A DNA stretch of 64,000 nucleotides from Shimia sediminis (GTDB taxonomy: Bacteria; Pseudomonadota; Alphaproteobacteria; Rhodobacterales; Rhodobacteraceae). The position numbers were made by a program, and so were the translations under genes. Below the pieces are notes generated by a model. It did not search any database. It was given only the letters and a program-made list of their open reading frames with translations, and had not been told where the DNA came from. The DNA lies in contig NZ_RYZK01000012.1 of the NCBI RefSeq assembly GCF_003990645.1, positions 1-64,000 on the forward strand. The letters run 5' to 3'. Shown in pieces: positions 31,005 through 39,354 of this stretch; within the stretch, counting starts at the first letter, position 1, and every line of letters starts with the position of its first letter.

Positions 31005-31517
31005 GTCGTAAAGGAAAAAGAAAGGCTCCAAAGCGTGCAACCGAACACACAGGCCAGCCCACTGGCGGCAAATGACCTTGATCCGCCAGAGTTTCATATC
31101 GCGTCACTAAACCATCAAATTCGCAGCCTGATGGACGATGTCCTGCGCAGGCATGGCCTCAAGCTAGTGGAGTGGCGGGTGCTGCAGTCTTTGTTGAACA
31201 GCCCGGCTTTGACAATCTGCGACCTTGCCAGACTGGCCGTGATTGAGAGGACGGTGGCAAGCCGCTTGATCGACCGGCTGGCTGCGCGTGGCCTTGTCAC
31301 CAAGGAATCTCTGAAAAATGACCGTCGTTATGCGCAGGTCTTCCTTACCCAGGACGGGGGCGATGTGCTGCGCCGCGCCGACGCAGATGTGGAGCAGGCG
31401 CGCTCGCGTCTTTTTGCGGGGCTCTCTGCCGACGACATGGATATTCTTCTGGGTCTGGTCAAACGCCTGCGCGTCAATGCCAGTTCTGCTCAGATTGAAG
31501 GGCAATTCTCGCGCTGA
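30957..31517 (+). CDS. MarR-family regulator of the aromatic-CoA island
   Basis: A 186-residue MarR protein. ATG 30957 is taken; ATG 30978 is an equally plausible start and would leave two of three operator sites upstream. After a 40-residue N-terminal tail, HQIRSLMDDVLRRHGLKLVEWRVLQSLLNSPALTICDLARLAVIERTVASRLIDRLAARGLVTKESLKNDRRYAQVFLTQDG is the winged-helix domain. It is divergent from the hydroxylase operon. A CoA thioester or free aromatic acid is the expected effector, by analogy with other MarR regulators of aromatic catabolism. Confidence 0.85.
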   Translation: MSANAHTMNIYSDAFAVVKEKERLQSVQPNTQASPLAANDLDPPEFHIASLNHQIRSLMDDVLRRHGLKLVEWRVLQSLLNSPALTICDLARLAVIERTVASRLIDRLAARGLVTKESLKNDRRYAQVFLTQDGGDVLRRADADVEQARSRLFAGLSADDMDILLGLVKRLRVNASSAQIEGQFSR

Positions 31518-31611
31518 GACCTGCGAAGAATACTTGCGCGAGGGCGGTATAGTCGAGGGTGAAGGCCCTGAACTGTGTGGAGACCCACAGCAACAAAGAG
31601 GAACGAAAGAC

Positions 31612-32010
31612 ATGGTGCATAAAGTGATCCACCCGGAAGGCTGGTTGCCGGCAAAGGGATACGCCAACGGGATACTGGCGGCGGATGGAACCTTGCATAT
31701 TGGCGGGCAGGTTGGGTGGGATTGCAGCACCGGCAGGTTTGCCAGCGAGGACTTCATCGGCCAAATGCGGCAGGTTCTGATGAACATTCGCAAAGTCGTA
31801 GAGAGTGCCGGAGGATGCGTCGAAGACATTGCGCGATTGACGTGGTTTGTCACCGACAAGACCGAGTATCTGGCTGCTCAGGCAGAAGTTGGGCGCGCCT
31901 ATCGTGAGGTGTTCGGACGCCATTTTCCAGCCATGTCGATGATTGTCGTTGCAGGGCTTGTCGAAGATCAGGCCAAGTTGGAAATCGAAGCCACGGCACA
32001 TCTGAGTTAG
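31612..32010 (+). CDS. RidA/YjgF family enamine deaminase
   Basis: A 132-residue RidA-type protein from ATG 31612 (AGAGGAA upstream). Family marks are GILAADGTLHIGGQVGWD, MNIRKVVESAGGCVEDIARLTWFVTDKTEYLA and the C-terminal MIVVAGLVEDQAKLEIEATA. The usual catalytic Arg of the IPRS-like motif is not obvious: MSMIVV stands where relatives have RS or RT plus V. So it belongs to a non-RidA subgroup. The 2-aminobenzoyl-CoA monooxygenase/reductase product is an enamine, so an imine or enamine hydrolase would fit. Confidence 0.8.
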   Translation: MVHKVIHPEGWLPAKGYANGILAADGTLHIGGQVGWDCSTGRFASEDFIGQMRQVLMNIRKVVESAGGCVEDIARLTWFVTDKTEYLAAQAEVGRAYREVFGRHFPAMSMIVVAGLVEDQAKLEIEATAHLS

Positions 32011-32220
32011 CTGCGGAGCTTTGTGTGAAAGATGCCCCCATGACACCGGTTTGTCAGGCGATTGGTTGCGAATGGGGATCACCAAAACCGCGCAGATATA
32101 GAGTTGGCATATATCAGAATACGTACTTACCAGTTGACTTGAAGCATTCCGAAGCTGTCCTGATAGGCACTCAAATTGGGGTCCAGTTTGCCAGTTAAGA
32201 ACCGATGGATGCATTGGAAG

Positions 32221-33105
32221 ATGACGGAACGAGTATATCTTGATTACACGCAGGCGGAGCTCGACAAAGCCTATGATCAGCGGCTTTGGGCTGACAATGC
32301 CGGGGACATCATGGCAGAGTGGCGAGACGCGCATGGTTTGCGTGAAGTACTTGGCTGTGCTGAGGTTCAGTACGGCAACAGCCCGCGCGAAGCGATGGAC
32401 ATTTATCCTGCCCCGGCTGCGGGCGTTGCTCCGATCCATTTTCACATTCATGGCGGTGGGTGGCGCATGCAGTCAAAAGAAGACTGTGCCTTTCTTGCGC
32501 CAACCCAGCAGAGCCTGGGGTTCATGCCGGTCTTTCCGGACTTTGATCAACTGCCCGACGTTACCTTGACCATGCAATATGAGCAGCTGCGCCAGGCGTT
32601 CATCACCCTGCAGGAAATGGCAAAGGATTATGGGGGCGACACTGGCCGTATTGTTGTCTCTGGCCATTCCTCTGGGGCGCATCTGGCGGCGCTTCTGGCA
32701 GAAGAGGACTGGACCGAGTTCGGGCTGCCAGCCGATATCATTAAGTCGCTTATACTGATCAGTGGACCGCATGATCTCGAGCCGGTTTTGCTGAGTGCGC
32801 GCCGTGAGTATGTGCATCTGGAAGAGCAAGCTGCCGGTCTGCTGAACGCTTACAGGCGTGCCGACAGGATAAATTGCCCGGTGCAAATATACTATGGAGA
32901 GCACGAAAGCCCCGAGTTCAAGCGGCAGTCAATTTATATGGCAGAAAGACTGAAAACGCTGGGAAGCCAAGCCAGCTGCACCATGATTACCGGGGTCAAT
33001 CATTTCGAGATACTAAACGACATGAACCGAGACGACAGTCAGGTGTTTCAGGCGGTTAAGAAAATTTCCGCCGACTTCAGAAACAAGCAACAGAAGGAAA
33101 AATGA
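32221..33105 (+). CDS. Alpha/beta hydrolase, kynurenine-formamidase-like
   Basis: A 294-residue hydrolase from ATG 32221 (an in-frame ATG lies at 32209). The oxyanion-hole motif is HIHGGGWRMQSKED, the nucleophile elbow GHSSGAHLAALL, and the late acid and His are near PVQIYYGEHESPEFKRQS and GVNHFEILNDM. HGGxW plus GHSxGAHLA is the pattern of the AFMID-type N-formylkynurenine formamidases and related carboxylesterases. An aryl-formamide substrate would fit the indole and anthranilate theme, but ester hydrolysis cannot be excluded. Confidence 0.75.
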   Translation: MTERVYLDYTQAELDKAYDQRLWADNAGDIMAEWRDAHGLREVLGCAEVQYGNSPREAMDIYPAPAAGVAPIHFHIHGGGWRMQSKEDCAFLAPTQQSLGFMPVFPDFDQLPDVTLTMQYEQLRQAFITLQEMAKDYGGDTGRIVVSGHSSGAHLAALLAEEDWTEFGLPADIIKSLILISGPHDLEPVLLSARREYVHLEEQAAGLLNAYRRADRINCPVQIYYGEHESPEFKRQSIYMAERLKTLGSQASCTMITGVNHFEILNDMNRDDSQVFQAVKKISADFRNKQQKEK

Positions 33106-33518
33106 AAATGGCACGTTTGAGACATTTCGCGCTGAATGTTCGAGACCCGTATAAATCTGCGGAGTTCTACAAGAAAGTGTTCGGATTTGAGATTGTTGGA
33201 GAAGAGGTTTTGGATCTCGGCACAGGGGTCTTTCTGAGTGATGGCGTTGTCAATCTGGCCCTGCTCAAGCTGAACGGGAAAACCGAAGAAGAGTGGGAGA
33301 AGATGATCGGCTCCAATCACTTTGGTATCCAGGTAGACGACATTGCAGAAGCCGAAAAAGCCATCGAAGAAGCCGGTGGCGCGTTCTTTTTTGAGTTCCC
33401 CGGCAGCGGGCCTGGAAACGCAGAACGCAAGTACAAAGACCCGGACGGTGTGGTGTTTGACGTCTCCAGATATGGTTGGCTGGGAACGGATTCCCGCTTT
33501 GAGCCGGAAGACGAATAG
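33102..33518 (+). CDS. VOC (glyoxalase/bleomycin-resistance/dioxygenase) family protein
   Basis: A 138-residue single VOC unit. It contains RLRHFALNVRDPYKSAEFYKKVFGFEIV (metal His in the first strand), NHFGIQVDDIAEAEKAIEEAGG and the C-terminal KYKDPDGVVFDVSRYGW. H8 and the His of SNHFGI fit metal ligands; the terminal Glu ligand is replaced by Asp in FDVS. It could be a ring-cleavage dioxygenase, an isomerase or a lyase. ATGA overlap with the hydrolase gene means coupled expression. Confidence 0.8.
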   Translation: MKMARLRHFALNVRDPYKSAEFYKKVFGFEIVGEEVLDLGTGVFLSDGVVNLALLKLNGKTEEEWEKMIGSNHFGIQVDDIAEAEKAIEEAGGAFFFEFPGSGPGNAERKYKDPDGVVFDVSRYGWLGTDSRFEPEDE

Positions 33519-33533
33519 CTTGAGTTCGGGTGC

Positions 33534-33581
33534 GCGCGATCACAAGCCTTGCGACGCAATGGCTGGGCTTGATGATCGCGC
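33534..33581 (+). repeat. Long hairpin between the VOC and iorA genes
   Basis: GCGCGATCA-CAAGCC (33534-33548) pairs with GGCTTGATGATCGCGC (33566-33581), 15 pairs with one bulged base and a 17-base loop. No T-run follows, so it is more likely an mRNA processing or stability element, or a factor-dependent stop, than an intrinsic terminator. The gap to iorA is 180 bp in total. Confidence 0.5.
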
Positions 33582-33698
33582 GGGCTTGGCGGTGGCTGGA
33601 CCAAATGCGGTTGGAAACAGCGAAAACACTTGCCGGTTGGACTTGTTGAGGCGTAGGTCCTTTGACGGGGTCCGGCGTAGGGAAGCCAGGAGAGAGCA

Positions 33699-35858
33699 TT
33701 GGCCGAAAGATCGTTTGTAAAAGAAGTGCAAATGCTTCGCATGGGTGCAGGGGAAACCTTTACCGGCGAAGGCATTCTGGCCATCACCAAGGCGCTGTTG
33801 GAAAATGGCGTTGGCTATGTCGGTGGCTATCAGGGCGCGCCGATCAGCCATCTGATGGACGTTCTGGCTGATGCACAGGAAATCCTGGGCGAGCTTGGCG
33901 TGCATTTTGAGGCCTCTGCCTCGGAAGCGACGGCAACGGCAATGCTGGCAGCCAGTGCAAACTATCCCATCCGTGGCGCGGTGACTTACAAATCGACCGT
34001 GGGGACAAATGTCGCCTCAGACGCGCTGTCGAACCTGTCTTCGGGCGGGGTGATGGGCGGGGCGCTGATCATTGTCGGTGAGGACTTCGGCGAAGGGTCG
34101 TCGATCATGCAAGAGCGCAGCCATGCCTTTGCTATGAAAAGCCAGGTTTGGCTTTTGGACCCGCGCCCGGATGTGCCGTCAATCGTGAAAGCCGTCAAAG
34201 ACGGATTTGAATTGTCGGAAGCTTCAAACACTCCGGTGATGCTGCTGGTCCGGATCCGCTGCTGCCATGTGCATGGGTCCTTTGTGGCCAGCGACAATGT
34301 TGCGCCGCAGATGACCGTGTCGGACGCGTTGGAAAACCCGAGCCGTGATCTGAGCCGGGTTGTTCTGCCTCCGGCCAGTTTCATGCAGGAAAAGGAAAAG
34401 CTGGAAAAGCGCTGGCCAGCGGCTGAGAAGTTCATTCTCGACAAGCAGATCAACGAGTTTTTCGGCAACGAAAAGTCAAAGGTCGGCATCATCACCCAAG
34501 GCGGCATGTACAACGGGGTGCAACGCGCACTGCACCGGCTTGGCCTGTCGGATATCTACGGAACAAGCGACGCCCATATCCTGTGTTTGAATGCGGTGTA
34601 TCCGCTGGCGACCTCGCAGATTCTGGAGTTCTGCGAAGGCAAGGATGCCGTTCTTGTGGTTGAAGAAGGCCACCCGGACTATATCGAGCAGGCCATCGGC
34701 CATATGCTGTACAAGGCGGGCAAGCGCACTGTTCTGGCCGGCAAGGACTTTTTGCCGAAGTCGGGCGAATACACCGGGCAGATCATGCTGGACAGCATTG
34801 ACCGGTTCTTCCGTGAACATGCCCCGAATGCCCTGCCGCCAGCGGTGCGCAGCCCGAACGAGCCGGAAAAACAAAAGCATGCGGATTTGGCGGATCTGGT
34901 TCCGCTGCGGCCCCCGGGATTTTGCGTGGGTTGCCCGGAGCGCCCCATCTTTGCCGGTACAAAGCTTGTCGAGCAGGAGTTGGGAGAGCATCACATCGCT
35001 TGTGATATCGGCTGCCATCTCTTTTCGGTCCTGCCGCCTTTTGATCTTGGGTCGGGGACAATGGGCTATGGGCTTGGGCCCGCGTCGGCGTCGGCCTTTC
35101 GCAATGAAAACCCCGATGGCAAGCGCTCGATCTCGTTCATTGGGGATGGCGGTTTCTGGCACAACGGTCTGACCAGTTCCATTGGCAACGCGGTTTTCAA
35201 CAAGAATGACAACGTGATTGTCATCGTTGACAACTATTATTCCTCGGCAACCGGCGGTCAGGACATCCTGTCGTCGCGTGCGGTCAACAAGACCAAGAAC
35301 ACGCAAAACTCGATTGTCGACGCGGTCAGGGGCATGGGGGTCAAATGGGTTCGTCAGATCGACAGGACCTATGACGTTTCCAAGGTGCGCGAGACCATGA
35401 AAGAGGCTCTGACGACCAAGGTGCCCGGCCCAAAGGTCATCGTGGCGTCTTCGGAATGTATGCTCAATCGTCAGCGCCGGGAAAAGCCATTGCTGGCCAA
35501 GCTGGCAGCGGATGGAGGGCGTACCGAGAAACCACGGTTCGGTGTGGACGAGGACGTATGCACCGGCGATCACGCCTGCATGCGGTTGTCCGGGTGTCCA
35601 TCCCTGGGGGTGAAGGACACAGGCGATATTCTGCGCGACGATCCGGTTGCCAGCATCGACCAGAACTGTGTGGGCTGCGGAAACTGCGGAGAAGTGGCTG
35701 ATGCGGCCATTCTGTGCCCGTCATTTTATGAGACCCGGCTGGTGTCCAACCCCGGTAGATTTGAACGCACCCGCAATCGCATGGCGGGTTGGTTTATCGC
35801 AAGATTGCAGTCCTGGCGCGACGGCAATCGCTCATTCCTGGAAGGGGGTGCGAAATGA
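33699..35858 (+). CDS. iorA: Indolepyruvate:ferredoxin oxidoreductase, alpha subunit
   Basis: A 719-residue thiamine-diphosphate enzyme starting at TTG 33699, with AGGAGA 7 bp upstream. The pyrimidine-binding domain comes first (GAGETFTGEGILAITKALLENGVGYVGGYQGAPISH). The TPP domain follows around residue 460 (SFIGDGGFWHNGLTSSIGNAVFNKNDNVIVIVDN). The C-terminus has a ferredoxin-like domain with two cysteine clusters (CTGDHACMRLSGCPSLGV and CVGCGNCGEVADAAILCP). It converts arylpyruvates to arylacetyl-CoA with reduction of ferredoxin. Many aerobic proteobacteria have a single fused chain; here alpha and beta are separate and overlap by ATGA. Confidence 0.88.
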   Translation: MAERSFVKEVQMLRMGAGETFTGEGILAITKALLENGVGYVGGYQGAPISHLMDVLADAQEILGELGVHFEASASEATATAMLAASANYPIRGAVTYKSTVGTNVASDALSNLSSGGVMGGALIIVGEDFGEGSSIMQERSHAFAMKSQVWLLDPRPDVPSIVKAVKDGFELSEASNTPVMLLVRIRCCHVHGSFVASDNVAPQMTVSDALENPSRDLSRVVLPPASFMQEKEKLEKRWPAAEKFILDKQINEFFGNEKSKVGIITQGGMYNGVQRALHRLGLSDIYGTSDAHILCLNAVYPLATSQILEFCEGKDAVLVVEEGHPDYIEQAIGHMLYKAGKRTVLAGKDFLPKSGEYTGQIMLDSIDRFFREHAPNALPPAVRSPNEPEKQKHADLADLVPLRPPGFCVGCPERPIFAGTKLVEQELGEHHIACDIGCHLFSVLPPFDLGSGTMGYGLGPASASAFRNENPDGKRSISFIGDGGFWHNGLTSSIGNAVFNKNDNVIVIVDNYYSSATGGQDILSSRAVNKTKNTQNSIVDAVRGMGVKWVRQIDRTYDVSKVRETMKEALTTKVPGPKVIVASSECMLNRQRREKPLLAKLAADGGRTEKPRFGVDEDVCTGDHACMRLSGCPSLGVKDTGDILRDDPVASIDQNCVGCGNCGEVADAAILCPSFYETRLVSNPGRFERTRNRMAGWFIARLQSWRDGNRSFLEGGAK

Positions 35859-37426
35859 CCAACCTTGTACAAGTCGGAAGTGAGACCGCATCAGGCATGC
35901 AACGCACGACGGAAAACAAACTGGTCTCGCTGGCCTTGCATGCGGTTGGCGGACAGGGCGGCGGTGTGCTTACGAACTGGATCGTGGCCGTGGCCGAGGC
36001 CAACGGTTATGTTGCGCAGAGCACATCAGTGGCAGGTGTTGCGCAGCGCACGGGGGCCACGATCTACTACGTCGAAATGTGCCCGCGCGCAGAGCAGCTC
36101 CCGGTGTTTTCGCTGGCGCCTGCCGAGGGTGACATTGACATTCTGATGGCTGCGGAACTGGCAGAGGCCGGGCGTGCGGTGCAGAGGGGGTTTGTCAGCC
36201 CAAATCGCACCACCGTCATTGCGTCAACCCACAGGGTTGCATCGGTTTTCGAGAAAATTGTTCCGGGTGATGGGCGGACCGACTCGGAAAAAATCGTAGA
36301 GGCCATTGGCGGTGCTGCTGAAAAGCTGATCGCCTATGATATGGAGCGTATCGCGAAGGAAGCGGGCTCATTTATTTCGGCGTCGATGCTTGGTGCCTTG
36401 GCCGGGTCCGGGGCACTTCCGTTTTCGCGTGACAGCTTTGAAGCGGTTATCCGCGAGTCCGGGCGCGGGGTCGATGCCTCGCTTCGTGCTTTTGGTGCGG
36501 CCTTTGCAAAGGCCACGGCCGGAGACCCGGTTGAACTTGAAGCCGCGGCCAGCCCGCAAACCCGGCAATTATCAGTTTCGAAACGGGACCAGAAGGTCTG
36601 GTCGACGCTGACCGAACGAGTGTCCCAGCTGCCCGCCGAAGTGGGACATATTGCTGCTGAAGGTCTGGCCAAGGTGGTGGACTATCAGGACATGACCTAT
36701 GGCGACGAGTATCTTGCTCATCTGGGTACAATGCTGGATCAGGACGAAGCGCCGTATGAGCTGTCTGCAGCGGCCGCAAAATACATCGCAAACGCGATGT
36801 GTTATGATGACATCATCCGGGTTGCGGACCTGAAAACCCGGGCTGCCCGATTTGAGCGCATTCACGTTGATATGGGGACTGGAGCAGATCAGCTGCTGTT
36901 GGTCACCGAATACTTTCACCCGCGACTTGAGGAGTTTCTGTCAACGCTGCCAGAAGGTCTTGCCGCATGGCTGGAGCGTCGCAAGACGATCCTGGGCTGG
37001 CTGGACCGTAAACTGAGCAAGGGTCGGCGGGTGCGAACAGACAGTATTGGCGGATTTACCATGCTGTGGATCGTATCGCTCTTGCGGCGCTGGCGGCGGC
37101 GGCTGCGCCGTCATGATGTTGAGATGGCGCATCTGGCCAAGCTGATGGAATTGACAAAATCTGTCAGCGGTCAGGACAGGAGGCTGGCCGCAGAAGTGCT
37201 GTCCACTCAGCGTCTTATCAAGGGATACTCCGACACCCACGCCCGGGGACATTCCAAGTTTGACAAGGTTACCGCGATGGTGCCCCATCTCGTTGGGCGG
37301 GATGATGCCGCCGATTGGATGAGACGCATGCGGACGGCTGCTCTGAAAGATGAAAAAGGCATGTCCCTGGACGGCGTGATCCAGACGATTCACAGCTTTG
37401 CAGAGGCACCAAAGATCACGAGCTAG
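35855..37426 (+). CDS. iorB: Indolepyruvate oxidoreductase, beta subunit with C-terminal extension
   Basis: A 523-residue protein from ATG 35855, with GGAAGGGGG upstream. Residues 20-215 are the 2-oxoacid:ferredoxin oxidoreductase gamma-type domain (LALHAVGGQGGGVLTNWIVAVAEANGYVAQSTSVAGVAQRTGATIYYVEMCP). The remaining 300 residues resemble the DUF6537 extension of long IorB proteins (YQDMTYGDEYLAHLG, ELMELTKSVSGQDRRLAAEVL). It works with IorA. Its stop overlaps the convergent LysR gene by 11 bp. The product arylacetyl-CoA could enter the same CoA-thioester pathway as the ligase product. Confidence 0.87.
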   Translation: MTNLVQVGSETASGMQRTTENKLVSLALHAVGGQGGGVLTNWIVAVAEANGYVAQSTSVAGVAQRTGATIYYVEMCPRAEQLPVFSLAPAEGDIDILMAAELAEAGRAVQRGFVSPNRTTVIASTHRVASVFEKIVPGDGRTDSEKIVEAIGGAAEKLIAYDMERIAKEAGSFISASMLGALAGSGALPFSRDSFEAVIRESGRGVDASLRAFGAAFAKATAGDPVELEAAASPQTRQLSVSKRDQKVWSTLTERVSQLPAEVGHIAAEGLAKVVDYQDMTYGDEYLAHLGTMLDQDEAPYELSAAAAKYIANAMCYDDIIRVADLKTRAARFERIHVDMGTGADQLLLVTEYFHPRLEEFLSTLPEGLAAWLERRKTILGWLDRKLSKGRRVRTDSIGGFTMLWIVSLLRRWRRRLRRHDVEMAHLAKLMELTKSVSGQDRRLAAEVLSTQRLIKGYSDTHARGHSKFDKVTAMVPHLVGRDDAADWMRRMRTAALKDEKGMSLDGVIQTIHSFAEAPKITS

Positions 37427-38360
37427 CGGCGACCTGTTTCAGCGCGTCCAGAAAGAAGGCTGCTGCAGGGGACTGCGTGGTGCTTTTTCGCAATGAAACA
37501 CCGATGTAGCTCGTGTCCATTTCGAAATCGAAGTTCAGGCGGGTCAACGCATTTGTGGACAGATCGAATGTGGCCACATGTGATGGAACGACCGCGATAA
37601 GATCTGTCATCTGAATAAGCCGACGGTTCGTCAGATAGGAAAACGATTCAACAATAGAGCTGGGCGAGAATGTACCGAATTTTCGAAGCGCCTGGGCAAG
37701 TTGCGCCCGGACAATCGTTTCCGAAGGTGGAAGTATCCAGCCAAATGCCATCATTTCTTCCAGTTCAATGTCCGGTTTCCCCGCAAGGGGGTGGTCGTTT
37801 TTGACAATGGCGATGACTTCTTCCTCGAACAGATTGATCTGTTCCAGTTCATCGCTGTAGTTCATCTCTGGCAGCCTGCCGACGATCATGTCCAGTTCGC
37901 CAGCTTTCAAAGAGGGCAGCAGAACCTCGTTGTTGCCTTCAATCACTTTGACGGTCACGTTTGGACGCTGTTCCAGAGTACTTTTTATGGCTTGCGGAAG
38001 CAAAAGAGACGAGGCTGCGGGCAACGTTCCAACGACCACTCTGCCGGCACCGCCGTCCTTGAGATCTTCAATTTCTCCCATTGTTGTCGACAAGCGGGCA
38101 AACAGCAGTTTCACGTTCCGGATCAGGACGTCGCCGAACACGGTCGGCACAACCCCCCGATTGGTCCTGCGGAAGAGTTCAACTCCAAAATCATCTTCGA
38201 GATGTTTGATTGTGTTGGTTGCTGCCGGTTGGGAGATGTTCAGTTCCCGCGCCGCACTCAGGATATTTCCGTGTTCTGCCACGGCTACCAAAATCTGCAA
38301 CTGTTTCAATCGTACGCGGGAGAGAATCCGTTGGACTTTGACGTTGATGTCCCGTGGCAT
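37416..38360 (-). CDS. LysR-family regulator, first of a paralogous pair
   Basis: A 314-residue LysR protein. ATG 38360 has GGAGA 6 bp upstream; a TTG at 38372 overlaps that site and is rejected. The HTH is LKQLQILVAVAEHGNILSAARELNISQPAATNTIKHLEDDFG. The effector domain starts near residue 90 (GRVVVGTLPAASSLLLPQAI). It closely resembles the LysR protein at 43808 along its full length, including ESFSYLTNRRL and EGNNEVLLP versus EGTNEVLLP. It is divergent from the NMT1-type transporter operon, which it probably controls. Confidence 0.88.
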   Translation of the reverse strand: MPRDINVKVQRILSRVRLKQLQILVAVAEHGNILSAARELNISQPAATNTIKHLEDDFGVELFRRTNRGVVPTVFGDVLIRNVKLLFARLSTTMGEIEDLKDGGAGRVVVGTLPAASSLLLPQAIKSTLEQRPNVTVKVIEGNNEVLLPSLKAGELDMIVGRLPEMNYSDELEQINLFEEEVIAIVKNDHPLAGKPDIELEEMMAFGWILPPSETIVRAQLAQALRKFGTFSPSSIVESFSYLTNRRLIQMTDLIAVVPSHVATFDLSTNALTRLNFDFEMDTSYIGVSLRKSTTQSPAAAFFLDALKQVAASS

Positions 38361-38408
38361 AGCGGTCTCCAAATACCCCTTCGGGCGTAGCTTGGATATA
38401 ATAGTGGC

Positions 38409-38426
38409 TTATACCTGATTAGCAAC
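38409..38426. promoter_or_regulatory. Shared LysR element, copy 1
   Basis: TTATACCTGATTAGCAAC lies 49 bp upstream of the LysR start in the divergent region. It matches 15 of 18 bases with the element at 44810-44827 upstream of the paralogous LysR gene. TTAGCAA followed by a downstream TTGCTGG (about 38433) gives an inverted repeat typical of LysR sites. Binding is inferred. Confidence 0.55.
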
Positions 38427-38534
38427 TCAACAATTGCTGGAGAAAGACTTAGCTGCCACAGTTATCCGTGTTGAGGCCCTGAGATAGGTATGTCCATGGG
38501 CCGAGGAGCCCCGAGAACCTGAAAGATTGATGGC

Positions 38535-39314
38535 ATGGCGCTTGAATTCCGATCCGTAACAAAAACATTCGGCGGGACGGATCAAGCCCCCGCCATCACC
38601 GCGATCAAGGACATCAGTTTCACGGTGTCGGATGGCGAGTTTGTCGCCGTCGTCGGCCAGTCGGGGTGCGGAAAAAGCACGATCCTGAACATGGCGGCGG
38701 GCCTTTATGCCCCGAGTCAGGGCGAGGTCTATGTCTCTGGCGAAAAGGTAACCAAACCAAACTCGCATGTCGGCTTTATGCTGCAGAAAGACCTATTGTT
38801 GCCCTGGAGGTCGATCGAACAGAATGTCGCGTTCGGCCTGGAAGCGAGAGGTTACTCGAGAGCGGAGTGCAAACACAAAGCCGCAGAGAAGCTGGAAGAA
38901 TGCCACCTCGGCGGATTTGGCAGTTACTACCCGTATCAACTGTCTGGTGGGATGCGCCAGCGGGCGGCGCTGGCCCGAACGCTGGCAATTGATCCCGATG
39001 TCATTCTGTTGGACGAGCCGTTTTCGGCCCTGGATGCCCAAACCAAAATCATCATTCAGAGGAATTTTGGTGAGACGATCAAGGAAAACGGGATAACAAC
39101 CCTTCTGATTACCCATGACCTGACCGAAGCGGTCTACATGTCGGATCGTATTCTGGTGCTGGGCTCGAGGCCGGGGGAAATCATCGAAGAAATCGTCGTG
39201 GATTTGCCAGACCGTGGAAATCCCACGGCCCGTCGCCGCAATCCCGACTCGCAGCCGTACATCGCCCAACTGTTTGATCTCTTCAAGCTGGCAGAAGCGG
39301 AAGAGATCGCGTGA
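38535..39314 (+). CDS. ABC ATPase, nitrate/sulfonate/NMT1-type importer
   Basis: A 259-residue ATPase of the SsuB/TauB/ThiZ group. Walker A is GQSGCGKST, followed by the Q-loop FMLQKDLLLPWRSIEQNVAFGLEARG, signature LSGGMRQRAALARTL, Walker B VILLDEPFSALDAQT and switch ITHDLTEAVYMSDRI. The usual LLPWR segment confirms the subgroup. It is the first gene of a five-gene rightward operon, so the ATPase precedes its binding protein. Confidence 0.9.
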   Translation: MALEFRSVTKTFGGTDQAPAITAIKDISFTVSDGEFVAVVGQSGCGKSTILNMAAGLYAPSQGEVYVSGEKVTKPNSHVGFMLQKDLLLPWRSIEQNVAFGLEARGYSRAECKHKAAEKLEECHLGGFGSYYPYQLSGGMRQRAALARTLAIDPDVILLDEPFSALDAQTKIIIQRNFGETIKENGITTLLITHDLTEAVYMSDRILVLGSRPGEIIEEIVVDLPDRGNPTARRRNPDSQPYIAQLFDLFKLAEAEEIA

Positions 39315-39354
39315 TGTTTGGCAACAAAACGTACCGAAAACCTGGAGGAGTAAC

